Shown: piece by piece, positions 1 to 8,504 of the stretch | How positions within the stretch are numbered: the stretch's first letter is position 1 | Layout: each line of letters starts with the position of its first letter | Assembly (NCBI GenBank): GCA_045106825.1 | Contig: JBGCFH010000215.1 | Coordinates: forward strand, 1 to 64,000 | Length of the DNA stretch: 64,000 bases | Reading direction: 5' to 3' | Source: CAWVWD01 sp045106825 | Lineage (GTDB): Bacteria; Bacteroidota; Bacteroidia; Chitinophagales; Saprospiraceae | Translations under genes and position numbers: made by a program | The notes under the pieces: generated by a model | What the model was told of the DNA's origin: nothing | Databases searched by the model: none | Seen by the model: only the letters and a program-made list of their open reading frames with translations

Positions 1-1053
1 CTCAAAAATCGAGTAACGAACATTGCCATCTGGCGATACTAACTCTTTGGCAATCAATTGCTGTATCAGTCGCTGTTCAGTTTCCGAAAAGGTATGGATA
101 CTATTTTGAAAATACGTATCAATAATATTTTCTAAATCCACCACTTCCGTATCATCAATCGTTTTGATGCCTTTTTGCTTGACTTTTTGCTCAAAGGTTT
201 GGCACAACAACTGCAACTGAAAGGCTTCAACTCGGTTGGTTTCGCTGTCTTTTAGGAAGTTAAGGATTTTACCCAATGCAGATTCCGTATAGTTGAAAGT
301 CGGTGTATCGTATTTGCCTTCTTTTTGTGCAGGTTTTACAATCGCATCTTTCGCATCATCGAGTGCTAACGGCTGCAATTCGTAGTTATTCGCCAAAATC
401 TGCGGTAAGCTACGAGCCAATTTATTCATCAAGTGCATTCTATCCGACCGAATCCCAAAAACGGCTTTGATTTCCAACGGTTCATACAACATATCTTCCT
501 GTTCTTCGGTCAAGAAGTCATCGTCCAGTTTATTAATTTCATCCCGAATTCGTTGTGGAATCGCTGTATTCAATAATTCTCGAAGTTCTCGCACAAAGGC
601 ATTTATCGCTCGTTCTGAGTATTGAAACAATTCTTCAAATTGGTCAAAAAACAAAATCAACCGATGTCCGCCGCCGTTGATTTGTCGATTCTTAGCGACT
701 GACCAAAGGGAATTTTCGTCTGGTCGCAGTTGTTCCAAAAAAGTCGGTTTATCGACTTTTCCTTGAATATTATCTTTCGTGATTTGTGTTGGATTAATCG
801 TGTCGTCCTCGGCTTCACTTTCTCTAAATGCCGTCAAACGAATGTATATCGGTTCGTAATTTTTTTTGGCTTCGATGGTCGGAATAATTCCCGCTTGTAT
901 CAAGGAAGATTTCCCTAATCCCGACTTGCCATACAAAACGACTAACTGCTCCAAACCAATGAGTTGGTTCAGTTCTGCCATCTCTTTTTTTCGACCGAAA
1001 AAGAGGTCTTTGTGCTTTGAAGTGAATGGTACTGTTCCTGGATAACGTTTCAT
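1..1053 (-). CDS. nSTAND1 ATPase, 3' end outside window
   Basis: This is the first 351 residues of a STAND-class NTPase; the frame is still open at base 1. It begins with the typical nSTAND1 opening (YPGTVPF then DLFFGRKKEM), followed by a Walker A P-loop GKSGLGKSS at about residues 42-50 and a Walker B strand RLILFFDQFEELF at about 120-132. STAND ATPases are signalling switches that oligomerise on sensing a trigger. This one has no effector domain ahead of the NTPase, so any effector would act in trans, and the SIR2-like gene 461 bp upstream on the same strand is the natural candidate. Such proteins usually continue into WD40 or TPR sensor repeats, which would lie beyond the window edge. The ATG at 1053 is chosen because the family motif starts immediately after it. 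A role in phage defence is inference. Confidence 0.85.
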   Translation of the reverse strand, partial: MKRYPGTVPFTSKHKDLFFGRKKEMAELNQLIGLEQLVVLYGKSGLGKSSLIQAGIIPTIEAKKNYEPIYIRLTAFRESEAEDDTINPTQITKDNIQGKVDKPTFLEQLRPDENSLWSVAKNRQINGGGHRLILFFDQFEELFQYSERAINAFVRELRELLNTAIPQRIRDEINKLDDDFLTEEQEDMLYEPLEIKAVFGIRSDRMHLMNKLARSLPQILANNYELQPLALDDAKDAIVKPAQKEGKYDTPTFNYTESALGKILNFLKDSETNRVEAFQLQLLCQTFEQKVKQKGIKTIDDTEVVDLENIIDTYFQNSIHTFSETEQRLIQQLIAKELVSPDGNVRYSIFE

Positions 1054-1222
1054 TTTTTATTTGGTTTGTTGGTGACGAATTTATGTATTTTTTAAACACA
1101 TAGTCACATAGTTTTTTATTTTTCGGTGGTTTTTGAAGTAGATAAAAAGTTCACAGAGTTTAAATTTTTCGTGAAAAATTTTGTGCAATTTAATCACATT
1201 CGAATCTTAATTCTCATTCTAT

Positions 1223-1491
1223 TTCCGTCATACCGACGAAGGTCGGTATCTCCTAAGCTATTGAAAATCAATCTTAAAACTTGCAGTGAAAACTTTTCAG
1301 CCAATGAGTTTTAAGCTATTATTTCACCATCAAACCAACATTCTACTAAACCAAGTTTAAACTTCCGAATCTGTTGGTTTGATTGTGAACCATATTTTTA
1401 AGCCTTTTTGGTTGATAGCTTTTTATTTATGCTTAGTTCAGAGTTTGTTTTCTTACGTCTGGGAGTTTCCGACCTTCGTCGGAATGACGGA
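1223..1491. repeat. REP-bounded element, copy 1
   Basis: A 269-bp element with a palindromic REP-like unit at each end, in inverted orientation. The left unit reads TTCCGTCATACCGACGAAGG and continues to GGTCGGTATCTCCTAAGC. The right unit ends TTCCGACCTTCGTCGGAATG ACGGA. In the interior, ATCAAACCAACA (1329-1340) pairs with TGTTGGTTTGAT (1372-1383). The same plan recurs at 61173-61449 with the interior hairpin conserved but different REP stem sequences. No ORF lies inside. It sits between the SIR2-like and nSTAND1 genes. Confidence 0.75.
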
Positions 1492-1514
1492 TATTTTTGG
1501 TTTTAACTCGTGAG

Positions 1515-2642
1515 TTATAAGTTTCTCATTCGTTCTTCTATTTTATTTATTAATTCGATTAACCGTTTAACAAGTTGAGCCAATTTTTTATCATAGTGAA
1601 TTTCAATACCTTGTAAGTTTGATTGCCTTAATTTCTTTAATTCTACATTTATTAATAATAAAGTTGTTTTCAAATCGTCCATTTGTGGACTGTAATAATC
1701 GAATAGTTTTTCTAATGCTTCAAAAACTTCTTCAAATTCTCCATCAATAAGATATTCAAGTATCAACGACTTATCGAAAGTTGGTTTATTGGCGTTCGTT
1801 TGTAGTGTTTTGAGTATTTCATCTTCTTTGCATTCTTCGTATAATTCATTGATAAATTCAACATGCGTTTTCTTAGTCATATTGAAGTAAAACTGGTCGG
1901 TAAAAATAAGCGTATCGCCATTTTCATTAAAAGAAGATAAGCGTTTTAGTTGTTCTTTTTGAACATTCGGTTTATTGAGTTTTAGTATTCGTAATAGTAA
2001 TTGTGTGTACCATTTATCAATTGGTAAACCTAAAAAAATAAATGTTTGTGCGTTTTGAATATAGGATTTTAGGTTATTGTGCATTTTATTGGCAGCAAAA
2101 AAAGATTCCAAATAACTGAATAAATCATCATGTGTCAATATTAGACTTTCATGTTCTTTGACGCTTCCCAAAAGATTGTATAACAATGGTTTTTTTCGAT
2201 TGAAGTCAAAATAGGTTTCTGGAATTTCTCCATTTTTATTATAAAAATCTTGAAAGTATGGCAACTGAATTTCAGAATGCTCAAACGTATTTTGAATAAA
2301 CTCATCAGGCGATAAGTTGACAATCAAAGAAAAAGGTAATTGAGCGATTTTATTTAAAAAATCGGTTTTGGGTTTATATTCTGAATCATAAAAATCTTTT
2401 AATTTTTTCATAATTCTATTCTTTCCGCCCAGTGTCTTGAACAAATACAACCCATCATCTTTATAATATCGCTTTATCCGTCGATGTGTTCCAGCTTCTA
2501 CTTTTTCGAGTTCCAAATATTCGCTCAAAGATTGTTCAATGGTTTGTCCTTGCTCATTCTGAAAAGCATAAGGTCCAACAAAAAGCACACAGCTATCGGC
2601 TTCAATACTATCTATAATTTCTGTCCAATCAATTGATTCCAT
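1515..2642 (-). CDS. SIR2-like protein with effector-associated C-terminal region
   Basis: A 375-residue protein. Residues about 1-265 look like a divergent SIR2-fold domain: a first strand CVLFVGPYA, the segment SLIVNLSPDEF where NAD-dependent members have TTNYD, then PLLYNLLGS and SLILTHDDLFSYL, and the late strand FIFLGLPIDKWYTQLLLR. The residues matching the catalytic Asn and the His of the usual LHG motif are not present, so NADase activity is doubtful. The last ~90 residues (EYLIDGEFEEVFEAL, LKTTLLLINVELKKLRQSN, LIELINKIEE) resemble effector-associated domain EAD11, an adaptor used for pairing with STAND partners. The nSTAND1 gene downstream fits this. The ORF extends to a TTG at 2699, but the ATG at 2642 is preferred because the SIR2 fold starts soon after it. 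Confidence 0.75.
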   Translation of the reverse strand: MESIDWTEIIDSIEADSCVLFVGPYAFQNEQGQTIEQSLSEYLELEKVEAGTHRRIKRYYKDDGLYLFKTLGGKNRIMKKLKDFYDSEYKPKTDFLNKIAQLPFSLIVNLSPDEFIQNTFEHSEIQLPYFQDFYNKNGEIPETYFDFNRKKPLLYNLLGSVKEHESLILTHDDLFSYLESFFAANKMHNNLKSYIQNAQTFIFLGLPIDKWYTQLLLRILKLNKPNVQKEQLKRLSSFNENGDTLIFTDQFYFNMTKKTHVEFINELYEECKEDEILKTLQTNANKPTFDKSLILEYLIDGEFEEVFEALEKLFDYYSPQMDDLKTTLLLINVELKKLRQSNLQGIEIHYDKKLAQLVKRLIELINKIEERMRNL

Positions 2643-2830
2643 TTTGGTCTGTTTAGGTTTTTGTAAAAGCTGATAAAAAAGAACTGGATTACTCGTCAAT
2701 TTAGGGAATATTTTTGGAAAATGAAATTTCGATACTTAGAAAGCAGGTAATTGTAAGAAACGTTTTTTGTAGAAATCTTTTTGCTATAATAACCTCGTAA
2801 CTAATAAAACTCAATTTTCATTCTTTTCCT

Positions 2831-2838
2831 TAGCTTTG
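2831..2838 (+). promoter_or_regulatory. Bacteroidota -7 element upstream of EamA gene
   Basis: TAGCTTTG matches the Bacteroidota sigma-A -7 consensus TAnnTTTG, 55 bp before the ATG at 2894. No clear -33 TTTG is seen at the expected spacing. Confidence 0.45.
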
Positions 2839-2893
2839 CAACTTTTCTACTCCAATACGATTATAATACTTTCAAAATAAGATACTCCAACCA

Positions 2894-3796
2894 ATGGTAC
2901 AACAACTCAAGGAACGCTTAAAAGGAAATCAACGACTGTTAGCGTATTTGACATTGATATTTTTGTCGATGCTTTGGGGCGTTTCTTTTTTCTTTATCAA
3001 AAAAGGGTTAGTCGCTTTTTCGTGGAATGAAGTGGCAGCATTAAGAATCACGTTTGCAACTTTGGCATTCTCGCCTTTTATCATTCAAGCATTTCGAAAG
3101 GTAGAACGCTCACAATACAAATACGTCTTTGCATTTTCGATGTTGGGCAATGCGATTCCTGCGTTCCTGTTTCCATTAGCACAGACAGAAATTAGTAGTT
3201 CGTTGGCTGGTATTTTGAACTCGGTAACGCCTTTACTGACATTTGTAGCTGGTGTTTTGTTTTTTGGAGTAGCTTTTATTTTGAAGAAATTTTGGGGCGT
3301 TTTGATTGGTTTACTTGGAGCGAGTATTTTAATATTGAATGGTGCAGATTGGGAATCTGATGGCAATCAATGGTATGGATTGTTTGCAGTTTTGGCAGCC
3401 GTTTGTTATGGATTTAGCTCTAATATTATTAAAAATAAGCTACAAAATATTCCATCACATTTGATTTCTGCGATTGCTTTTGCTTTAGTTGGCCCTTGGG
3501 CAATTGGTTATTTGTTTTTAGGAACGAATTTTATCCAAACGATGCAAACAGACGAAAATGCTTGGTTTTCATTTACAAGTGTACTGTATTTAGGTTTTAT
3601 TAGTACAGCGTTTGCGACTTATATTTTTATAAAATTAGTACAAATGACAAGTGCATTATTTGGTGCAGCAGTTGCTTATATTATTCCAATCACAGCAGTT
3701 GCAATTGGTTTTTTTGATGGTGAATTTATTTCTATTTGGCATTTTGTCGGAATGGGATTGATTTTGTTTGGAGTTTATTTGACACGAGGAAAATAG
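2894..3796 (+). CDS. EamA/DMT-family transporter
   Basis: A 300-residue integral membrane protein with about ten hydrophobic segments in two EamA repeats, as in drug/metabolite transporter superfamily members. Recognisable features are the LSMLWGVSFFFIKKGL start of the first repeat, the TEISSSLAGILNSVTPLLT segment closing its helix pair, and the second-repeat stretch ILILNG then GLFAVLAAVCYGFSS. Members export metabolites or amino acids across the inner membrane, but the substrate cannot be read from sequence. It is a single gene, divergent from the SIR2-like gene, with a MITE-like hairpin directly after its stop. Confidence 0.9.
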   Translation: MVQQLKERLKGNQRLLAYLTLIFLSMLWGVSFFFIKKGLVAFSWNEVAALRITFATLAFSPFIIQAFRKVERSQYKYVFAFSMLGNAIPAFLFPLAQTEISSSLAGILNSVTPLLTFVAGVLFFGVAFILKKFWGVLIGLLGASILILNGADWESDGNQWYGLFAVLAAVCYGFSSNIIKNKLQNIPSHLISAIAFALVGPWAIGYLFLGTNFIQTMQTDENAWFSFTSVLYLGFISTAFATYIFIKLVQMTSALFGAAVAYIIPITAVAIGFFDGEFISIWHFVGMGLILFGVYLTRGK

Positions 3797-3818
3797 GTTT
3801 TTTAAGTATGAAATATAA

Positions 3819-3966
3819 GAGGTTGTTTCAAAAGCCAGAAAAAAGAACAAGTTTACTAAAGTTTTAAATTTTATGTCGCACGACAACTTTAGTAAACTTA
3901 AATTCAATACATTACAAATAAAAATAAATACTATTTGTGATGCTTTTTTGCTTTTGATACAACCTC
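3819..3966. mobile_element. MITE-like inverted-repeat element
   Basis: A 148-bp non-coding segment bounded by imperfect inverted repeats: GAGGTTGTTTCAAAAGC at 3819-3835 and GCTTTTGATACAACCTC at 3950-3966, 16 of 17 matching. Inside is a second perfect 15-bp hairpin, AAGTTTACTAAAGTT (3849-3863) with AACTTTAGTAAACTT (3885-3899), with GTCG/CGAC in its loop. Termini of the GAGGTTGTTTCAAAAG type are common on insertion sequences, so this may be an internally deleted IS. It lies between convergent genes and may also act as a terminator. Confidence 0.6.
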
Positions 3967-3973
3967 TAAATTC

Positions 3974-5098
3974 TTACTCTTTAATTTTTAACTTTTGCCC
4001 TATTGTAATGGTATTTTCTTCCAATTGATTCATTTTTTTCAACTGAGTAGTTGTCAGATTGAATTTTTTAGAAATACTGTATAATGTTTCTCCAGCGACA
4101 ACAATATGAATATTTTTTTTGCTAATAACTTCCCTGTTCACAGGTATTGACTTATAGATTTCACTTTTACCTTTACTTGATTCCGTAGCGTTTTCGATGA
4201 TTTCGCCCATTCCTTCTTCTACCAATGACATATTAATACCTTCTTCTTCTTTGATAACAATTGTTTCTTGTTCAAAATCTGGTATCATTAATACGGTATT
4301 TTCTGTAGTATTTTCTATAACTTCTTCTGCAACAGATGTTTCATGTAATTCAGGTATTGTTTCTGTTTCTACAAAATCTTTATTGCAGAATGTTGTTAAA
4401 TATTGCTGAATCGGTTGCCCGTCAATAGATAATAAACGATGTTCCATTAAGTCGGAGTATTGTCTTACGACACCGACACCTAAAATATATTCAATATTAG
4501 CAGTCTCCATAAAATTTAGAGGAACGTGCATAAATGTTGGTTTGTCATAACAATCAATAGATGCTTCATCGAACAATACAAAGTCACCTTCGCCAGCGGT
4601 TTTTAATACAGCACCTGTTTCGTATTCTTTCTTACCATCATAATCAAATTCGTATGCTCTTGCGACAACTCTTAAATACTTATCGTATGGTAAATATACT
4701 TGATACGTTGCATCTGTAACAGATAAAACCGTAAATCCATTGCTATTCGGCTTTAATAAATAAACATCCTGTTTTCCATCTTGAATTTTCTCAATCGTTT
4801 CAACAGGTAACTGTTTTTGTAATGATTCGCTACAAGAAATACGACTTGTAGCAATAGGAGAATTATTAGAAACAATTTTAGAATCATAAGTAGACGTTTC
4901 TAAAATAACGGTTTCATAATCATTCAAGACAAATTGATATGCAACATATCCCGAATTTACACCATTTGGTTCTGTATAAGAATATTTAAATTCTTTTGTA
5001 CAATCAGAAATTTCAAGATATATCGGATTTTGTGCAAAAAGAAGATTTGCAGATATTATAACTGTAAAAGTTAGTATTATTTTTTTTAAGACATTCAT
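3974..5098 (-). CDS. Secreted protein with C-terminal LysM domain
   Basis: A 374-residue protein with an N-terminal signal peptide (ending near LLFAQ, residues 19-23). The central ~250 residues show no family I recognise, but are rich in beta-strand-like stretches. A Glu/Thr-rich linker follows (about 245-320). The last ~45 residues are a LysM domain starting IHIVVAGETLYSISKKFNLT and ending GQKLKIKE, which binds peptidoglycan or chitin-like glycans. It is therefore probably periplasmic or surface-exposed and attached to the cell wall. It stands alone, convergent with the EamA gene. Confidence 0.8.
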   Translation of the reverse strand: MNVLKKIILTFTVIISANLLFAQNPIYLEISDCTKEFKYSYTEPNGVNSGYVAYQFVLNDYETVILETSTYDSKIVSNNSPIATSRISCSESLQKQLPVETIEKIQDGKQDVYLLKPNSNGFTVLSVTDATYQVYLPYDKYLRVVARAYEFDYDGKKEYETGAVLKTAGEGDFVLFDEASIDCYDKPTFMHVPLNFMETANIEYILGVGVVRQYSDLMEHRLLSIDGQPIQQYLTTFCNKDFVETETIPELHETSVAEEVIENTTENTVLMIPDFEQETIVIKEEEGINMSLVEEGMGEIIENATESSKGKSEIYKSIPVNREVISKKNIHIVVAGETLYSISKKFNLTTTQLKKMNQLEENTITIGQKLKIKE

Positions 5099-5457
5099 TA
5101 TATTAAATTTTGTTTTTGGTTTTATTTATAATAATTAATGAATAACATTTTTATAAATGTTTAAAACTTTTATTATCAATGAATTATTCATCATAAAAAT
5201 AATCAATTAATTACAAAAACGAAACAATAATATCATTTTTTTATAAAAAAAGTGACATGATAAATAATTATATTCCATAAGACGATGAAAACTTGTTTTG
5301 GTCATTTTTTTATTTATTATTCACGGCTAATTTTAATAATCCATAAATTTTCTAAGAAATACTTCTTTCGTCTAAAAATTTCATCAAACTTATATTGGAT
5401 AGAAATCGTTTTGTATTTTTGTCAAAATTTTTGATTACCAATGCTAATTATATAAAA
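5099..5457. other. AT-rich divergent intergenic region
   Basis: 359 bp between the divergent LysM and tatC genes, very AT-rich. Apart from the -7 element at 5414 I see no structured RNA, repeat or small gene. Both genes must be transcribed out of this region. Confidence 0.5.
5414..5421 (+). promoter_or_regulatory. -7 element of the tatC promoter
   Basis: TATTTTTG fits TAnnTTTG. A TTG at 5395-5397 lies 16 bp upstream, slightly short for the usual -33 spacing. The element lies inside the longest possible tatC reading frame, so transcription would begin near 5428 and the ATG at 5458 must be the start. Confidence 0.5.
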
Positions 5458-6384
5458 ATGGCTTTAGACCAAGTTGATATTGACGATTATGAAGTAGGCG
5501 AAGATGGACAACTCAAACCTAAGAACGAAAAGGAAATGAGTTTTTTAGACCATTTAGAAGAGTTACGTTGGCATATTATTCGTTCGCTGTCGGTTGTTAT
5601 TATCTTGACAATTGTTATTTTTATAGCAAAAGACTTTGTGTTTGGTTCATTAATTTTAGGCCCAACAAAACCAAGTTTTCCAAGTTATGTTGCCATCAAT
5701 AATTTTTTAGATATGATCGGAATGGCTAATCCAGATGATCCATTTGGACCAAATGCAGATCCTATTCTAAGCAACAAGGCCGGAGTAGAAAATGAAGACG
5801 GAGGTTATATTATAACCGTGATTCAATTAGGTGAAGCTTTCCTAACACATATTAAGGTATCTATTGTTTTGGGAATATTCATTGCTTTTCCATATCTCTT
5901 TTGGGAGTTTTGGCGATTTATAAAACCAGGTTTATATCCAAATGAACAAAAAGCGGTACGAGGAATTGTATTCGTCTGTTCCTTCTTATTTTTCATGGGT
6001 GTTGCATTCGGTTTTTTTGTAATTTCCCCTTTTGCTGTTACCTTTTTGGCAGGTTATGAAATTTTGGGTGTTACTGCTCAAATTCAGTTAGTATCTTTAG
6101 TCAACTATATGGTGATGTTTACAGCACCAGCAGGAATGATATTTGAATTACCTATTATTGTTTACTTTCTTTCCAAAATAGGTTTACTTACACCACAATT
6201 TATGCGACAATATCGGCGACATGCCATTATTGGTATTTTAGCATTATCTGCATTAATCACGCCACCAGATGTTGTTACTCAATTTTTAATAGGTATTCCA
6301 TTATATATTTTGTACGAAATTAGTATTGGAATTTCGGCAAGAATGGCAAGAAAATATGAGAAAGAAGCGGAAACAACTTCGTAA
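5458..6384 (+). CDS. tatC: Twin-arginine translocase subunit TatC
   Basis: A 308-residue TatC, the inner-membrane receptor for folded proteins carrying RR signal peptides. The hallmark N-terminal motif is present (MSFLDHLEELRWHIIRS, about residues 27-43), then six hydrophobic segments and the conserved FWEFWRFIKPGLYPNE block. A ~50-residue periplasmic insertion between TM1 and TM2 (FGPNADPILSNKAG...) is typical of Bacteroidota. The frame is open from a TTG at 5395, but the promoter element at 5414 and the TATAAAAATG leader favour 5458. ActB downstream (31911) has an RR-containing N-terminus and is a plausible Tat client. Confidence 0.95.
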   Translation: MALDQVDIDDYEVGEDGQLKPKNEKEMSFLDHLEELRWHIIRSLSVVIILTIVIFIAKDFVFGSLILGPTKPSFPSYVAINNFLDMIGMANPDDPFGPNADPILSNKAGVENEDGGYIITVIQLGEAFLTHIKVSIVLGIFIAFPYLFWEFWRFIKPGLYPNEQKAVRGIVFVCSFLFFMGVAFGFFVISPFAVTFLAGYEILGVTAQIQLVSLVNYMVMFTAPAGMIFELPIIVYFLSKIGLLTPQFMRQYRRHAIIGILALSALITPPDVVTQFLIGIPLYILYEISIGISARMARKYEKEAETTS

Positions 6385-6387
6385 AGT

Positions 6388-6445
6388 ATGGAAACTAAAA
6401 AGGGCAAAATTCGATAAATCGAATTTTGCCCTTTTTAGTTTCCAT
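6388..6445. terminator. Bidirectional terminator, 27-bp perfect stem
   Basis: Arms 6388-6414 and 6419-6445 are perfect reverse complements around a TAAA loop, with A-rich and T-rich flanks on both strands. It separates the convergent tatC and DUF3078 genes. Confidence 0.9.
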
Positions 6446-6466
6446 CAGCAAAGCATTTGACAATGA

Positions 6467-7429
6467 TTAAAATTTATATCCAATTCCGACACCGAAAGTC
6501 TGAGCAAAACGAACGCCACGGATAAACTCTCCTGTTTCAATCGTTCCATTCTCATCCACATCTGAAGGGATTTGTACATCATAATCATATCTCAAATCTG
6601 TAGAAACGGTCACCGTGAAATACTTTAAAAAGTTAGTTGCTATAAGGTTTGTCCATTTTACATCCACATTTTGAGGGTTTTCTAAATAGTTAGAAAATAA
6701 CTCTACATTAGTTTGCCAACTTACCTTAATATCTTCTTTATCCACTACATTCAGTCGATAATTCGCAATTAATGATGCACCAAACTCAGAACGCAACATT
6801 GAACCATCCGTCAATTTATTACCCGAAGTATCATAAGTCGCAGGAATACCTGTGAATGTACCAGCATCTGCTAAGTCTGCATCATTCACAATCGTGAATT
6901 TAGCGGTTGCAGGAGAAAGATTAACTAATAAATTATCTTTTGTTTTTTTGTCACCTCTTGTAAACTTTACACCTGGTGCTAATAAAATCTCTGCTGGTGC
7001 AAAGAAATTAGATTGCAATTTATCATCTACTACAGTGTTTGTCAATTGTGTTTTCATTGATGCTAACATAGAATAATTCCAATTTGCATTATTTTCCGAA
7101 ATTTGATATCCTGCTACAGATAAAAGTTCTAAACGATCGATTGATTTCAAAAAATCAGCATCTGCTCCTACACGTTGTATTTGGTATTGTAACAATGCAA
7201 TATTCTCCCAACTTGTACGATCTTGACCATACTTTGCATATAAGTTACCTAATATACCAATAGTTGTCGTTGGATCTCCTCCTCCGTCTGTCCAGTTGAC
7301 AAATGAAGATTGAAAAAATGTTAATCCAGCATCACCACCAATTTTCCAGTTGCTTTCGTCTGTATTTTCTTGTGCAAAAAGAGAAATACTGGTCAATAAT
7401 AAAGCCAGTACAGTAAATTTTAATCTCAT
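6467..7429 (-). CDS. DUF3078 outer-membrane-type protein
   Basis: A 320-residue protein with a signal peptide (LLLTSISLFAQ, cleavage near residue 19) and the DUF3078 signature near the N-terminus: WKIGGDAGLTFFQSSFVNWTDGGG. The remainder is alternating aromatic/polar beta-strands (for example SWENIALLQYQ, VSWQTNVELFSNYL), and the chain ends in a strand finishing with an aromatic residue (VGIGYKF), as in outer-membrane beta-barrels. DUF3078 proteins are widespread in Bacteroidota; their function is unknown. Single gene. Confidence 0.85.
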   Translation of the reverse strand: MRLKFTVLALLLTSISLFAQENTDESNWKIGGDAGLTFFQSSFVNWTDGGGDPTTTIGILGNLYAKYGQDRTSWENIALLQYQIQRVGADADFLKSIDRLELLSVAGYQISENNANWNYSMLASMKTQLTNTVVDDKLQSNFFAPAEILLAPGVKFTRGDKKTKDNLLVNLSPATAKFTIVNDADLADAGTFTGIPATYDTSGNKLTDGSMLRSEFGASLIANYRLNVVDKEDIKVSWQTNVELFSNYLENPQNVDVKWTNLIATNFLKYFTVTVSTDLRYDYDVQIPSDVDENGTIETGEFIRGVRFAQTFGVGIGYKF

Positions 7430-7925
7430 TGTAAATAGAATTTTTTGTATTGTTTATAAATTAATTGATAAAGTTTTAAAATCTTATGTTAGACGGCTAA
7501 AATTTTAGAAGGTCATGTTTTGCACAAAAAATTATAACACTTATTATTATTTTTAATAATTCTATTTTATCATAATATGATTTCAATCCTAATTAAAATT
7601 TAATTAACATCAAATCATGAAACTATAATTGTTGTTTTTCCGTAATGTGTAAGGGTATTAGAAACAATTAGACAGTTTTAATAAAATAAAATTTTATTAA
7701 ATATGGTTTTTAAAAATAAAATATCTATTTTTATAATTGTATTAATATAAATGATGAAGTTTTGTTTTTGGATAAACTATTTCCTAAAATTTATAAAGTA
7801 ATTAATATCCTCTTCAAACAATCTAATTATTAATACTCCCCTTCAAAATGAAATCTCTACTAATCGCTATCATGAAGATACACGCATTCATGGTGGTTAT
7901 TATTTAATTTGTAAAAACAAGGATT
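7430..7925. other. AT-rich intergenic region
   Basis: 496 bp, very AT-rich, between the divergent DUF3078 gene and a small secreted protein gene. I see no ORF, repeat or convincing hairpin; it should contain both promoters. Confidence 0.4.
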
Positions 7926-8420
7926 ATGTTTAGGTTAATTTTGGTATTATTAATATTTGTATCTTCTTCAGTAACTATTTCTGCTCAAAAAAGCGTAGAA
8001 GGAGAAGAAAAAGTGTATCCTACTGTTTTTCAAATTGGCGATAAGCCAGAAGCATTTGAAGAACTGAGTGAGGACTATGAAACTGGATTGTTAGATGTAT
8101 GTGAGGATGATGTAAAAAAAGCTCATCAACAATGGACGCTGATGTTAAAGTCTATGGAAAAACACGCAAAAACAAACGGATTTGAGATAAATGGTGTAAA
8201 AATGTGGGTGAAAGTTTTTTGGAAAAAAGATGGTTCTATTAAGCACATTGCATTTCACTTAAAGCCTACTTCAAAAAATGTAGATAGGAAAGCTTTGCAA
8301 CAATTTCTTAAGAGTTTTGCAAAATCTTATAGTAGTGAGATAAAAGCATCAAAAGATTACTCTCAATATAGTAGTGCGTCATTTCCTACATTACCACAAT
8401 TAGTTTTTGATAAAGAATAA
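7926..8420 (+). CDS. Small secreted protein of unknown function
   Basis: A 164-residue protein with a clear signal peptide (MFRLILVLLIFVSSSVTISA, cleavage before or near QK at about 21-22). The mature part is mixed alpha/beta and Lys-rich, with the phrase VKMWVKVFWKKDGSIKHIAF, a charged beta-hairpin reminiscent of TonB-C-like folds (a strand, then KDGSIKHIAF, then a helix). I would not assign it to that family. It is monocistronic, with an exceptionally long hairpin terminator 20 bp after the stop. Confidence 0.75.
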   Translation: MFRLILVLLIFVSSSVTISAQKSVEGEEKVYPTVFQIGDKPEAFEELSEDYETGLLDVCEDDVKKAHQQWTLMLKSMEKHAKTNGFEINGVKMWVKVFWKKDGSIKHIAFHLKPTSKNVDRKALQQFLKSFAKSYSSEIKASKDYSQYSSASFPTLPQLVFDKE

Positions 8421-8439
8421 ATGGTGTAAACTGTAACGC

Positions 8440-8504
8440 TTCTTTATAAAAGATAAAAACCCTTCTTGATATTATCAAGAAGGGTTTTTATCTTTTATAA
8501 AGAA
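8440..8504 (+). terminator. Terminator with 32-bp perfect palindrome
   Basis: Arms 8440-8471 and 8473-8504 are perfect reverse complements around a single central T. The core is AACCCTTCTTGATA paired with its complement. It is unusually long for an intrinsic terminator and follows the gene ending at 8420. Confidence 0.85.

Noticed and set aside
824..1099. 91-residue minus-strand ORF
   Set aside because: It is a frame shadow of the nSTAND1 gene, which reads through the same bases in another frame with clear family motifs.
5395..5457. Upstream TTG extension of tatC
   Set aside because: A -7 promoter element falls inside it and TatC homologues start near the MSFLDHLEEL block.
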